From Patescibacteria group bacterium (GTDB lineage Bacteria; Patescibacteria; UBA1384; CAILIB01), in the NCBI GenBank assembly GCA_020696955.1, contig JAJFBK010000007.1, positions 1 through 14,390 of the forward strand: DNA of 14,390 bases, given 5' to 3'. Below the pieces are notes generated by a model. It was given only the letters and a program-made list of their open reading frames with translations, was not told the origin of the DNA and did not search any database. Below, one piece after another: positions 6,223 through 12,400 of the stretch (within the stretch, counting starts at the first letter, position 1; each line of letters starts with the position of its first letter). A program made the position numbers and the translations under genes.

Positions 6223-7092
6223 CCTAGGAGTCAGCACCTTGAGTGCTCTTGGTTCCACGGTAATGGTTACTGGCGTAGTACCGATAACCCGATCATCCGC
6301 ATGCACGTTAAGCCCCCTAAAGGACTCGAGAGTGATGGTTTTTGCCTTTTCAATCGTCACTTTGGGCAAGTTATTATGAAGCTGGGTCTTGGTAGCCTTA
6401 TAGTAGGACATGAGCTCTTTACGGTTAATATCCCCATAAATCACAACATCCAGGACATCATCAGTAAGGCTGGCTTCAGGAGCCACCGGAATCGCTTGGC
6501 CAATCCTGAAAGAGTTTGCCACGGTACACATCGTGGCCCTCTCTATGATCACCTTGTCATCCAAGGTTATTCTCACCCGTGAGCGGGGGAGGAAAAAGAG
6601 CCGAAACAAGGTGTAGAGACCTCTAAAAATATTCTTATTGGTCCCTGCGCCATATATGGCCAGCGCATCAGCAAACAAACCGACACCAGCACCCTCGGTG
6701 AAGTAGCTATCATTTATTTTTCCCAAACTTACTTCGGTAACTACCCCGTCCTTTACTGTCTGGATGGCGGCAGCGAGCTCAATGGGAAGGTGCAGGGCCG
6801 TGGCAAAGTTGTTTGAAGTACCCATGGGCAATATTCCCAAGACACTATCCGAATAGGCCATCTGCTGAGCCGCAAGCCTGACCGTTCCATCACCTCCCGA
6901 TACGATAATGGTCTTGGTGCCAGCCTTTACTAACTCAGCAATTTGCTTGGACATATCTCCGGGAGAATCCGGATAACGGATCTCTACATCCAATCCAAGC
7001 TCTTTTACATAATTCTCAATATTGGCAGCCGAAGGGGTAAGCTTCAGGGCGCCCGCATTCTTATTCAGGAAGAGCACGGATTCGGGGGTCAT
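6217..7092 (-). CDS. Diacylglycerol/lipid kinase (DagK/YegS family)
   Basis: The 291-residue cytosolic protein has the DAGK catalytic domain. NKNAG is at 10-14, the nucleotide-binding VSGGDGTV at 64-71, GILPMGTSNNFATAL at 86-100 (the usual GTGNDFA with Ser and Asn variants), EGAGVGLFAD at 133-142 and PEASLTDDVLDVVIYGD at 205-221, which corresponds to the P-x-A-x-x-DDGLLDV stretch. These enzymes phosphorylate diacylglycerol, undecaprenol, sphingoid bases or related lipids with ATP. The lipid is not predictable, though the family's Gly-Asp near the end (DGE) is altered here to HADDRVIG. The stop overlaps the convergent neighbour by 6 bases, and the promoter region is shared divergently with a PAP2 phosphatase that could run the reverse reaction. 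No SD precedes the ATG. Confidence 0.9.
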   Translation of the reverse strand: MTPESVLFLNKNAGALKLTPSAANIENYVKELGLDVEIRYPDSPGDMSKQIAELVKAGTKTIIVSGGDGTVRLAAQQMAYSDSVLGILPMGTSNNFATALHLPIELAAAIQTVKDGVVTEVSLGKINDSYFTEGAGVGLFADALAIYGAGTNKNIFRGLYTLFRLFFLPRSRVRITLDDKVIIERATMCTVANSFRIGQAIPVAPEASLTDDVLDVVIYGDINRKELMSYYKATKTQLHNNLPKVTIEKAKTITLESFRGLNVHADDRVIGTTPVTITVEPRALKVLTPRL

Positions 7093-7172
7093 ATAATCAT
7101 GCTTAGTAAGCTGGACAATAGTTCGTTTACGGTCTTTATGTTACGTTTAACAAGCTTAGCATAAATTCTTAC
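7093..7172. promoter_or_regulatory. Divergent promoter region, lipid kinase and PAP2 phosphatase
   Basis: The 80-base spacer must hold both promoters. It contains a perfect palindrome GCTTAGTAAGC (7101-7111), a second GCTTAG at 7154-7159, and CGTTTA twice, 20 bases apart (7124-7129 and 7144-7149). The AT-rich TAAATT at 7162-7167, 5 bases before the ATG at 7173, could be the -10 of the PAP2 gene. No clear -35 is seen. Regulation of both genes by one factor is possible but inferred. Confidence 0.35.
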
Positions 7173-7859
7173 ATGAAGGCCCCATCCTTTCCCACTGAAA
7201 ACTCTAAAGTATCGAAATACTCAGCTTTTCTGAGAGAAATCAAAGCCCTGCACTTTATAGCCATACTCACGCTCATCCTCTTTGCCATGGCTCTTTTGGT
7301 GCATGCATTTGGAGTTCTCGAGTTTGATGTAAGGGCAACGCAGATCGTCCAATCCCTCCGCTCACCACTTCTAGACAAGGTGGCTGAGGCCATAACCATG
7401 CTTGGAAACGGAGAGACGCTTGTTGTCGTCGCGTTTCTTGCCGCCCTCTATTTTTGGGCAATGAAATTGCCACAGGCCTCCCTTTTTTGCATTATCTCCC
7501 TACTCGCCTATCCAATTAACGTAGGAATAAAAGAACTGGTCGACCGGGCTCGTCCTACGAGTTCACTGGTATATATCATCTCGCCCACTGGAGGCTACAG
7601 CTTCCCTTCGGGACACGCCATGATTACCATGGCTTCCTATGGATTCATCGCCTATCTGTTATGGACCCACATAAAATCCCCGAAGCGATGGCTCATCCCA
7701 CCCCTTACTGGAATTATCGTTCTTTTGGTTGGTCTCTCTCGAGTTTATTTAGGCGTGCATTGGTTCTCCGATGTATTGGGAGGATGGATTGCCGGGATCA
7801 TCCTCATGCTTATCATTGCTGAGGCACATAAGGTGTGGGAGAAGCACAGACCAATATAA
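7173..7859 (+). CDS. PAP2-family membrane phosphatase
   Basis: The 228-residue protein has six predicted membrane helices and the complete three-part PAP2 signature: KELVDRARP (120-128, K120, R127 and P128 of K-x6-RP), PSGH (145-148) and SRVYLGVHWFSD (189-200, with R190, catalytic H196 and D200). Such enzymes dephosphorylate phosphatidate, phosphatidylglycerophosphate or undecaprenyl pyrophosphate at the membrane face. All catalytic residues are intact. The first 25 residues are polar and probably cytoplasmic. It is divergent from a lipid kinase and close to a YqeG-type phosphatase, which argues for glycerolipid phosphates or C55-PP recycling. The sequence does not choose between them. A bidirectional terminator follows the stop. 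Confidence 0.93.
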   Translation: MKAPSFPTENSKVSKYSAFLREIKALHFIAILTLILFAMALLVHAFGVLEFDVRATQIVQSLRSPLLDKVAEAITMLGNGETLVVVAFLAALYFWAMKLPQASLFCIISLLAYPINVGIKELVDRARPTSSLVYIISPTGGYSFPSGHAMITMASYGFIAYLLWTHIKSPKRWLIPPLTGIIVLLVGLSRVYLGVHWFSDVLGGWIAGIILMLIIAEAHKVWEKHRPI

Positions 7860-7868
7860 TTGAAAATA

Positions 7869-7896
7869 AAAAAACAGCTCCGAAGAGCTGTTTTTT
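7869..7896. terminator. Bidirectional Rho-independent terminator
   Basis: A 12-base-pair stem (six A, CAGCTC / GAGCTG, six T) closes a CGAA tetraloop, with a T-run on either strand. It lies between the convergent PAP2 and DUF378 genes and can end transcription of both. Confidence 0.92.
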
Positions 7897-7912
7897 AAAC
7901 TCACCCTCTACC

Positions 7913-8119
7913 TTACTTTTTGAGCTTAGGAGAGATGGCAGCAACGTACAAGGTTGCAAGACCTACCAATGAGTAGACTACACGAGACACAGTGCTCATG
8001 TCACCGAAAAGGGTGTCAACCAAGTTGAAGTCCAGGAGACCAACGAGTCCCCAGTTCAAACCACCGACAAGAACAAGCACGAGGGCTACCCAGTCGATAG
8101 CGGAAAGACGATTCTCCAT
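7913..8119 (-). CDS. DUF378 small membrane protein (YuzA-like)
   Basis: The 68-residue protein matches DUF378. It starts with MENRLSAIDWVALVLVLVGG, followed by LNWGLVGL, the asparagine-tryptophan-glycine signature, and has LVDTLFGD between two membrane helices (about 9-29 and 43-62). A lysine-rich end (SPKLKK) follows, placing the C-terminus in the cytoplasm. The family is widespread and common in CPR genomes, and its function is unknown. On the coding strand TTTATAAC lies only 3-5 bases upstream of the ATG, again pointing to a leaderless message; no SD is present. It stands alone between a terminator and a 216-base spacer. Confidence 0.9.
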   Translation of the reverse strand: MENRLSAIDWVALVLVLVGGLNWGLVGLLDFNLVDTLFGDMSTVSRVVYSLVGLATLYVAAISPKLKK

Positions 8120-8335
8120 ACTGTTATAAATTACTTGTTAACTAGAACCATGCACCTTACTACCATTAAACAACTAAGCTCATCAGCGCACAATGAGGAA
8201 AAGGTCCTTAATTATTAATTAACGACTTTCATCCCTTCAGGAGCAGATAGCCAAGGAAAGTTCTCTGGCAGAGTTCACCCTAAAATGAGAAGGACCTGCC
8301 AATAAATGGCAGGTCCTAGAGAAACGAAGAAGAAA
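8120..8335. other. 216-base spacer between DUF378 and ITPase genes
   Basis: Apart from the DUF378 promoter (near 8123-8130) and the hairpin at 8291-8317, I see no convincing gene here. The stretch contains an AT-rich near-palindrome (8210-8224) and only very short open frames. I see no tRNA fold, riboswitch or other recognised RNA. Confidence 0.5.
8291..8317 (-). terminator. Stem-loop after the ITPase-type gene
   Basis: AGGACCTGCCA (8291-8301) pairs perfectly with TGGCAGGTCCT (8307-8317) around ATAAA. It sits 18 bases past the stop of the leftward gene. On that strand the stem is followed by TCTCATTTT, a weak T-tract, so termination is likely but less certain than at 7869-7896. Confidence 0.6.
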
Positions 8336-8950
8336 CTAGGCCTGTAGTTCTGACAGAGCCTTCTTAACGAAATCGGCCAGAGGATCGCCGATTACTCTTT
8401 GCCAAAAGGACGCCTGCTCGTCCGTGGACATATCAGCAATGCAAACACCGCTTTCAGGGTCTATCTGAATTGACTCGATTGGGTAGCCCGGAACGATCCT
8501 GGAACTAGCACCCTTTCGAAACTTTCGAGGAGAAAGAATTTCCGATGCCATCAGCCTGCCGTCTGGAGTTGCAACCGCAATTCCAAATTCCCAGTAGCCT
8601 GATCCACTTCCGCCAAGCTCAAGGATAATGCCTGAATAATACTCAAGCAGCTGTTCATCAGTGGCACGCCCCTCCACTCCCGGCAGTCGCCTTACATATA
8701 ATCCTGGCTGCCTTTCCTCGCTTAGCCCATCGATCCACAAGGCATTGTCCATGGCAAAGACCATGAGACCAGTAGCCTTGGCATTTGCCAGTGCTTTTTT
8801 ACTTGCGTTTTCACGAGCAGTTTCCCCGTCTTCCTCAACTTCGATATTGCGATCCCCAAGACCTACGACTTGGATTCCAAATGGAGCCAAAGCCCCATGA
8901 ACTTGATCCACTTTGGCTTGGTTGCTGGTAGCAAAATATAAGACGCTCAT
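8336..8950 (-). CDS. Ham1/RdgB-type non-canonical purine NTP pyrophosphatase
   Basis: The 204-residue cytosolic protein has the ITPase fold: YFATSNQAKVDQVHGAL (5-21) for the T/S-x-N-x-x-K loop, EEDGETARENASKKALANAK (39-58) for the conserved G-x-T-x-x-ENA-x-x-KA helix, FAMDNALWIDGL (65-76) at the active-site strand and PGLYVRRL (82-89). Typical RdgB has ADDSGL at the third site; here it is AMDNAL, with one Asp (D68) kept. The enzyme would hydrolyse ITP, XTP or their deoxy forms to monophosphate and pyrophosphate, keeping deaminated purines out of DNA and RNA. The altered motif leaves exact substrate preference open. This is one of only two genes here with a clear SD, AAGGAG 7 bases before the ATG, plus its own promoter. 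Confidence 0.85.
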   Translation of the reverse strand: MSVLYFATSNQAKVDQVHGALAPFGIQVVGLGDRNIEVEEDGETARENASKKALANAKATGLMVFAMDNALWIDGLSEERQPGLYVRRLPGVEGRATDEQLLEYYSGIILELGGSGSGYWEFGIAVATPDGRLMASEILSPRKFRKGASSRIVPGYPIESIQIDPESGVCIADMSTDEQASFWQRVIGDPLADFVKKALSELQA

Positions 8951-8957
8951 AATGGTT

Positions 8958-8963
8958 CTCCTT
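8958..8963 (-). promoter_or_regulatory. Shine-Dalgarno site of the ITPase-type gene
   Basis: AAGGAG on the minus strand, 7 bases before the ATG at 8950. It fixes the start codon and is unusual in this window, where most starts have no SD. Confidence 0.8.
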
Positions 8964-8970
8964 GGAGATC

Positions 8971-8998
8971 ATAGTATCTTTTTTCAGGAGAAAGTCTA
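8971..8998 (-). promoter_or_regulatory. Promoter of the ITPase-type gene
   Basis: On the minus strand TAGACT (8998-8993) and TACTAT (8976-8971) are separated by 16 bases; an overlapping TATGAT is an alternative -10. The leader would be about 14-20 bases, long enough for the SD site. Confidence 0.5.
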
Positions 8999-9039
8999 CA
9001 TCGACCAGCTCGGGTAAAATAGTGAAAGCGGCTACTTTC

Positions 9040-9063
9040 TGCTAGCCTTAACCAAGCTAAGCA
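9040..9063. repeat. Imperfect inverted repeat upstream of the PhnB/DUF1801 cluster
   Basis: TGCTAGCCTT and AAGCTAAGCA form an imperfect hairpin around AACC, ending 17 bases before the ATG at 9081. It could be an operator or a leader hairpin. TAAAAT at 9015-9020 is a possible -10 upstream of it. The evidence is weak. Confidence 0.3.
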
Positions 9064-9080
9064 GTAACAAGAAAGACCAC

Positions 9081-9530
9081 ATGCAAAAGATCTCCCCGTT
9101 TTTGTGGTTCGAGAGCCAAGCCGAAGAAGCTATGAATTTTTACGTATCTATTTTTAAGAACTCAAAGGTACTGAGCGTCAGCCGAGCCGGAGAGGACGGG
9201 CCAGTCTTTTCGGTAGTATTTCAGGTAGAAGACCAGGAAATCATGGCGTTCAATGCCGGCCCTGGTTTCAAATTCAACGAAGCAATTTCTTTCTTCGTAA
9301 GCTGTGAGGACCAAGAAGAAGTAGACACCCTTTGGGAAAAGCTTACCGCCGATGGCGGAGAAGAGTCGAAGTGTGGATGGCTTAAGGATAAGTTTGGCCT
9401 CTCTTGGCAGATAATTCCCAAAGCCTTGGGAGAAGCACTGGGAAATGAAGATCCCGAAAAGGCCAAAAAGGGCTTGGAGGCCATGCTTAAGATGAACAAG
9501 ATCATCATCAAGGACCTAGATCAAGAGTAG
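9081..9530 (+). CDS. PhnB-type VOC protein (3-dmu-9_3-mt fold)
   Basis: The 149-residue protein opens with ISPFLWFESQAEEAMNFYVS, followed by IFKNSKV, the signature of the PhnB/3-demethylubiquinone-methyltransferase-like branch of the VOC superfamily. GGEESKCGWLKDKFGLSWQI (92-111) is the branch's conserved second module, and the closing helix GLEAMLKMNKIIIKDL resembles the usual ending MLKMKKIDI. Despite the Pfam name, family members are not established methyltransferases. The expected metal-binding His/Glu set of active glyoxalase-type VOC enzymes is not evident. The protein is cytosolic. The DUF1801 gene begins 9 bases after the stop, so they are co-transcribed. Function in the cell is unknown. 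A relative lies at 10218-10622. Confidence 0.88.
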   Translation: MQKISPFLWFESQAEEAMNFYVSIFKNSKVLSVSRAGEDGPVFSVVFQVEDQEIMAFNAGPGFKFNEAISFFVSCEDQEEVDTLWEKLTADGGEESKCGWLKDKFGLSWQIIPKALGEALGNEDPEKAKKGLEAMLKMNKIIIKDLDQE

Positions 9531-9539
9531 AAACCTGCC

Positions 9540-9929
9540 ATGTCCAGTCAAATCAAAGAAGTAGACCAATTCATCGAGCAGCTTACTCATCCGATGAAGG
9601 AAGCTGTCAAAATGATACGCAGCACCATCCTTGGTGCCGATGAGCAGATTACCGAACATATCAAATGGAATGCTCCCAGCTTTTGTTACGAAGGAGAAGA
9701 CCGAGTAACGCTTAACCTTCATGCAGAGGACCGTATCCAGCTGATTTTTCACAGAGGAGCCAAGGTGAAAGACAGCACAGGCTTTGTATTTAAGGATGAC
9801 ACAGGACTCTTTAAGTGGTCGTCCCCTGACCGAGCAATCGTTACATTCTCTGGGATTGAAGAAGTAGAGACTAAGAAATCAGCCCTTGCAGACCTAGTCA
9901 TCAGATGGATGAAGTCAACCAGCTCTTAA
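9540..9929 (+). CDS. DUF1801 domain protein (second copy)
   Basis: The 129-residue protein has a helical start (VDQFIEQLTHPMKEAVKMIR), the DUF1801 core EHIKWNAPSFCYEGEDRVTL (39-58) and a beta sheet with RIQLIFHRGAKVKD (69-82), a closer match to the family than the copy at 3822-4190. The two copies differ at most positions, so they are old paralogues or separately acquired members, not a recent duplication. It lies between PhnB-type genes in one transcript direction. DUF1801 proteins are small, cytosolic and of uncertain function, and often sit beside PhnB/VOC genes. No SD is seen before the ATG. Confidence 0.9.
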   Translation: MSSQIKEVDQFIEQLTHPMKEAVKMIRSTILGADEQITEHIKWNAPSFCYEGEDRVTLNLHAEDRIQLIFHRGAKVKDSTGFVFKDDTGLFKWSSPDRAIVTFSGIEEVETKKSALADLVIRWMKSTSS

Positions 9930-9993
9930 CGGCCCAGATTGCCGTTCAGGCCAAGCTATGATTAGCTAAAGGAAACAATACGTAAGCTATCCC

Positions 9994-10206
9994 ATGAGCC
10001 CTTTCAATAACCCCCTATCCGGCCCAGGACTTTTCCCTCAAGCCCCTAAACCAAAAGTTGAGAACGGAGAAGTCGAAGACATCAAGAAGGATACCGTTTT
10101 GCAAGATCCAGAACTGCCAGTAGACCTCTCGGACGTAGACTACACGACTTCCACTAAGGAATTGGAGCAGTTGGCAGAAGCTCGAAAGACAATCGAAGAG
10201 AACTAA
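9994..10206 (+). CDS. Small acidic, probably disordered protein of unknown function
   Basis: The 70-residue frame is not recognised. Its first 22 residues are rich in Pro, Gly and Asn (SPFNNPLSGPGLFPQAPKPK), the middle is acidic with DPELPVDLSDVDYTTS, and the last 20 residues (TKELEQLAEARKTIEEN) look like one charged helix. There is no membrane segment or cysteine. It is probably real: it fits the spacing (11 bases before the next gene) and strand of the cluster, and no competing frame on the other strand makes sense. No SD or clear -10 is visible. It could be an adaptor or partner of the neighbouring proteins, but that is speculation. Confidence 0.55.
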   Translation: MSPFNNPLSGPGLFPQAPKPKVENGEVEDIKKDTVLQDPELPVDLSDVDYTTSTKELEQLAEARKTIEEN

Positions 10207-10217
10207 ACAAAACCATC

Positions 10218-10622
10218 ATGTCAAACATTACCCTAGACCCATATCTGTTCTTTACCGGAAACTGCCGTGAAGCCATGGAATTTTACAAGACAGTTTTTGG
10301 AGGTGAACTCACCTTTATGACCTATGACGAGATGCCCCAGGAAGATCTGCCGAAGAACATGGATGGGAAAATTTCACACGCCTTCCTGAGCGGAGGAGAG
10401 ATCAACCTTATGGCCAGCGATAGTACTCGCGAAAGTTTTGGCGAAAGTTTCATAAGCCTTACTCTTGGAGGATCAGAATCAGAGAAGCTTCACTTTCTTT
10501 TCGACAAGCTGGCAGAAGGTGGAAAAGTCGTCTTTCCAATCACACCTCAGCCCTGGGGAGACGACCACGGAGCCTTAACAGACAAATTCGGAGTTGATTG
10601 GATGGTCAACATCTCCAAGTAA
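10218..10622 (+). CDS. PhnB-type VOC protein (second copy)
   Basis: The 134-residue protein is a clear PhnB-family member. LDPYLFFTGNCREAMEFYKT, then VFGGELTFMTY, forms the first beta-alpha-beta-beta-beta module with the D-E-MP insertion typical of the branch. ISHAFLSGGEINLMASD (52-68), FISLTLGG, and PITPQPWGDDHGALTDKFGVDWMVNI (108-133) complete the second. The W-G-x-x-x-G-x-x-x-DKFG-V-x-W string is the usual ending. The family belongs to the glyoxalase/bleomycin-resistance fold, and no reaction is firmly assigned to it. It is closer to canonical PhnB than the copy at 9081-9530, which has a long helical tail. It ends the rightward cluster and is followed by a strong terminator. Confidence 0.92.
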   Translation: MSNITLDPYLFFTGNCREAMEFYKTVFGGELTFMTYDEMPQEDLPKNMDGKISHAFLSGGEINLMASDSTRESFGESFISLTLGGSESEKLHFLFDKLAEGGKVVFPITPQPWGDDHGALTDKFGVDWMVNISK

Positions 10623-10639
10623 CACTTCCCGACTTACTG

Positions 10640-10668
10640 AAAAAGACCCTCCGATCGGGGTCTTTTTT
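10640..10668. terminator. Bidirectional Rho-independent terminator
   Basis: Five A and GACCC (10640-10649) pair with GGGTC and a T-run (10658-10668) around an 8-base loop that is itself the palindrome-like TCCGATCG. It separates the convergent PhnB-type gene and the MhqO-like gene and works on both strands. Confidence 0.92.
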
Positions 10669-10674
10669 GTATTT

Positions 10675-11625
10675 CTATAAGGGCTTTAGACCACCTTCTA
10701 TCTCGGCTCGGCGTGGCTCTAAGAACGGCGGAAGAGCCAACTTCTCGCCCAAATGCTCCAATGGTTCATCACTCTCAAAGCCTGGACCGTCAGTAGCCAA
10801 CTCGAAAAGTATTCCATCCGAAATCTTGAAATAAAGGGATTTGAAATAATACCGCTCAACTAATCCGGAATTTCCGAGCATCACCTGGTTAAGAAGTGCC
10901 CACCAATACCGTATTTCCCCTTCATCTTTCACTCGGAAAGCCACATGGTGCACTCCTCCGGCCAGGGCCCACATTTTTGTTCCTTGGCGCTCGACCACAT
11001 GCACCTCTTTGCCAGGACCACCGCCCTCCATGGCGTAGATCACCACTTTTTCACCAGCTCGCTCGGGGTTCTCATAGGTTCCTTGTTTCTCAAAACCAAG
11101 AACCCGTGTGAGGACTGTATCGATCAATAGAAGCTCGGGTATGGCCAATTGCACAGCAAAGAATCCCTTGAGAGCATATTCTGCCGGCACCTCGGAACCA
11201 TCCCAGACCTCGCCATGAAACTCGGCTCCCTTATCGTCAACAAGGGCTAGACGTTGGCCTTCAAAGTCTTCGAAGAAAATGGCCCCAGTCTCCCCCATCT
11301 CCTGAATGCCGTTATGTCTCACCCCCTCTTTCGTTAAACGCTCTTCCCAATATTTCAAGGCGTTTTCTCCGCTAATCCTGAACATTGTCCGCAGAATTCC
11401 GTCGGTCTCGCCTTGGCGTGGACCTGAAGTGGACCAGTCGAAGAACGTCATATCCGTTCCGGGAGTACCTTTTTTGTCGGCATAAAAAAGGTGATAGGCC
11501 GATACGTCGTCTTGGTTTACGCTTTTTTTAACCAATCGTAGTCCTAGAACTTTGGTATAAAATGCCAGGTTTTCCTTAGCTTTTGCCGTTACGGCTGTTA
11601 CGTGGTGAAGACCATGAAGTTCCAT
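10675..11625 (-). CDS. mhqO: MhqO-like ring-cleaving dioxygenase (VOC superfamily)
   Basis: The 316-residue protein has two tandem VOC modules. The first begins LHGLHHVTAVTAKAKENLAF, then YTKVLGLRLVKKSVNQDD; the second has ALAGGVHHVAFRVKDE at 221-236 and KISDGILFELATDGPGF at 267-283. The metal site is complete: H8, H226 or H227, and E275, as in extradiol-type dioxygenases. This is the layout of the MhqO/MhqA family, Fe2+-dependent enzymes linked in Bacillus to resistance against methyl-hydroquinone, quinones and diamide-like electrophiles. The ending GLKPL is also family-like. The divergent neighbour is an MhqD-like esterase, which strongly supports the assignment. No MarR-type regulator (MhqR) is in the window. 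True substrate is unproven; the ATG has no SD. Confidence 0.88.
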   Translation of the reverse strand: MELHGLHHVTAVTAKAKENLAFYTKVLGLRLVKKSVNQDDVSAYHLFYADKKGTPGTDMTFFDWSTSGPRQGETDGILRTMFRISGENALKYWEERLTKEGVRHNGIQEMGETGAIFFEDFEGQRLALVDDKGAEFHGEVWDGSEVPAEYALKGFFAVQLAIPELLLIDTVLTRVLGFEKQGTYENPERAGEKVVIYAMEGGGPGKEVHVVERQGTKMWALAGGVHHVAFRVKDEGEIRYWWALLNQVMLGNSGLVERYYFKSLYFKISDGILFELATDGPGFESDEPLEHLGEKLALPPFLEPRRAEIEGGLKPL

Positions 11626-11675
11626 GTGATACAGTTAATTGAGATTGAAGAAACAACCGTGTAGATTTTAATGGT

Positions 11676-11692
11676 GTCAAATAAGTATTGAC
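11676..11692. repeat. Inverted repeat between the mhqO- and mhqD-like genes
   Basis: GTCAA (11676-11680) and TTGAC (11688-11692) face each other around ATAAGTA, extending imperfectly to GGTGTCAA / TTGACC. Each arm reads as a -35-like TTGAC directed at one of the two divergent genes. Good -10 boxes at matching distance are not seen, so this is a candidate operator or divergent promoter only. Confidence 0.35.
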
Positions 11693-11742
11693 CTGCCAAG
11701 AGATATTTTCTGCACTCTGCCTCTCATTTCTAACTCATCTCA

Positions 11743-12378
11743 ATGCCTGAAGAGCCCTTTATCCACCGATACCTACCGGGCAGCACCCCATTGGCCCCAG
11801 TCTTACTCCTTCTTCATGGAACTGGCGGCAATGAGGAATCATTGCTTGAGCTGGGGCGTGAGCTACTTCCTGAAGCCCATCTTCTCAGCCCCCGAGGAAA
11901 AATTCTTGAAAACGGCATGCCCCGTTTTTTTAAGCGACTTGCTGAAGGTGTATTTGACCTTGATGATCTCCGCATTCGAACAGCAGAGCTCGGCGAGTTC
12001 ATAGCCGCTTCCCGAAAAACATACGGATTGGAAAAGAATCTGGTGTATGCGGTCGGATATTCAAATGGTGCCAACATTGCCGCCAACCTTTTGCTTACCG
12101 AAAAAGATGCCTTACAAGGCGCAATCTTGTTTCGCCCGATGTTTACCGATTATCCGTCTGAGCCTGCTCCGCTAGAAGGGGTGCCGATTTTACTGCTCTC
12201 AGGAGAAACAGATCATATGGTTGATCGTATGTCAGTGGAAAAGCTTGAGCGGTTGCTTGTTGAGTCTGGGGCGAATGCAGAGCTGCGCTGGCAACCGGCC
12301 GGACATGGGCTTATCGACGCTGACATTTCAGTAGCAAAGCAGTGGCTTGAAAATCGGACAAAAAAAATCCTGCCGTAG
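11743..12378 (+). CDS. mhqD: MhqD-like carboxylesterase/hydrolase
   Basis: The 211-residue alpha/beta hydrolase has the nucleophile elbow GYSNG (105-109, S107), an acid in SGETDHMV (D157) and a histidine in AGHGL (H188), plus the oxyanion strand LLLLHGTGGNE (21-31). LSPRGKILENGMPRFFKRLA (48-67) and FDLDDLRIRTAEL are the stretches that set MhqD/YodD-type esterases apart from general phospholipase/carboxylesterases. In Bacillus, mhqD belongs to the quinone-stress regulon with mhqO, and the same two partners are divergent here. It lacks a signal peptide, so it is cytosolic. The presumed reaction is hydrolysis of an ester or ring-cleavage product made by the dioxygenase; this is inference. The stop codon lies inside the terminator hairpin of the convergent gene. 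Confidence 0.9.
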   Translation: MPEEPFIHRYLPGSTPLAPVLLLLHGTGGNEESLLELGRELLPEAHLLSPRGKILENGMPRFFKRLAEGVFDLDDLRIRTAELGEFIAASRKTYGLEKNLVYAVGYSNGANIAANLLLTEKDALQGAILFRPMFTDYPSEPAPLEGVPILLLSGETDHMVDRMSVEKLERLLVESGANAELRWQPAGHGLIDADISVAKQWLENRTKKILP

Positions 12379-12392
12379 TAAACGACAGGATT
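12359..12392 (-). terminator. Rho-independent terminator of the 12401-12790 gene
   Basis: On the minus strand AATCCTGTCGT (12392-12382) pairs with ACGGCAGGATT (12376-12366) around TTACT, with one G-U pair, followed by a run of seven or more T. On the plus strand the G-U becomes a C-A mismatch and there is no T-run, so it is made for leftward transcription. It overlaps the last codons of the mhqD-like gene. Confidence 0.88.
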
Positions 12393-12400
12393 CCGTACTT

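Noticed and set aside
8120..8335. Possible small RNA or hidden small gene in the spacer
   Set aside because: Only very short frames with no support, and no recognised RNA fold beyond the terminator stem. Comparative data would be required to claim one.
9928..9946. Hairpin AACGGC / GCCGTT after the second DUF1801 gene as a terminator
   Set aside because: The stem is only 6 pairs, overlaps the stop codon and is followed by no T-run on the plus strand. The next gene is on the same strand, so it is at most a weak structure.
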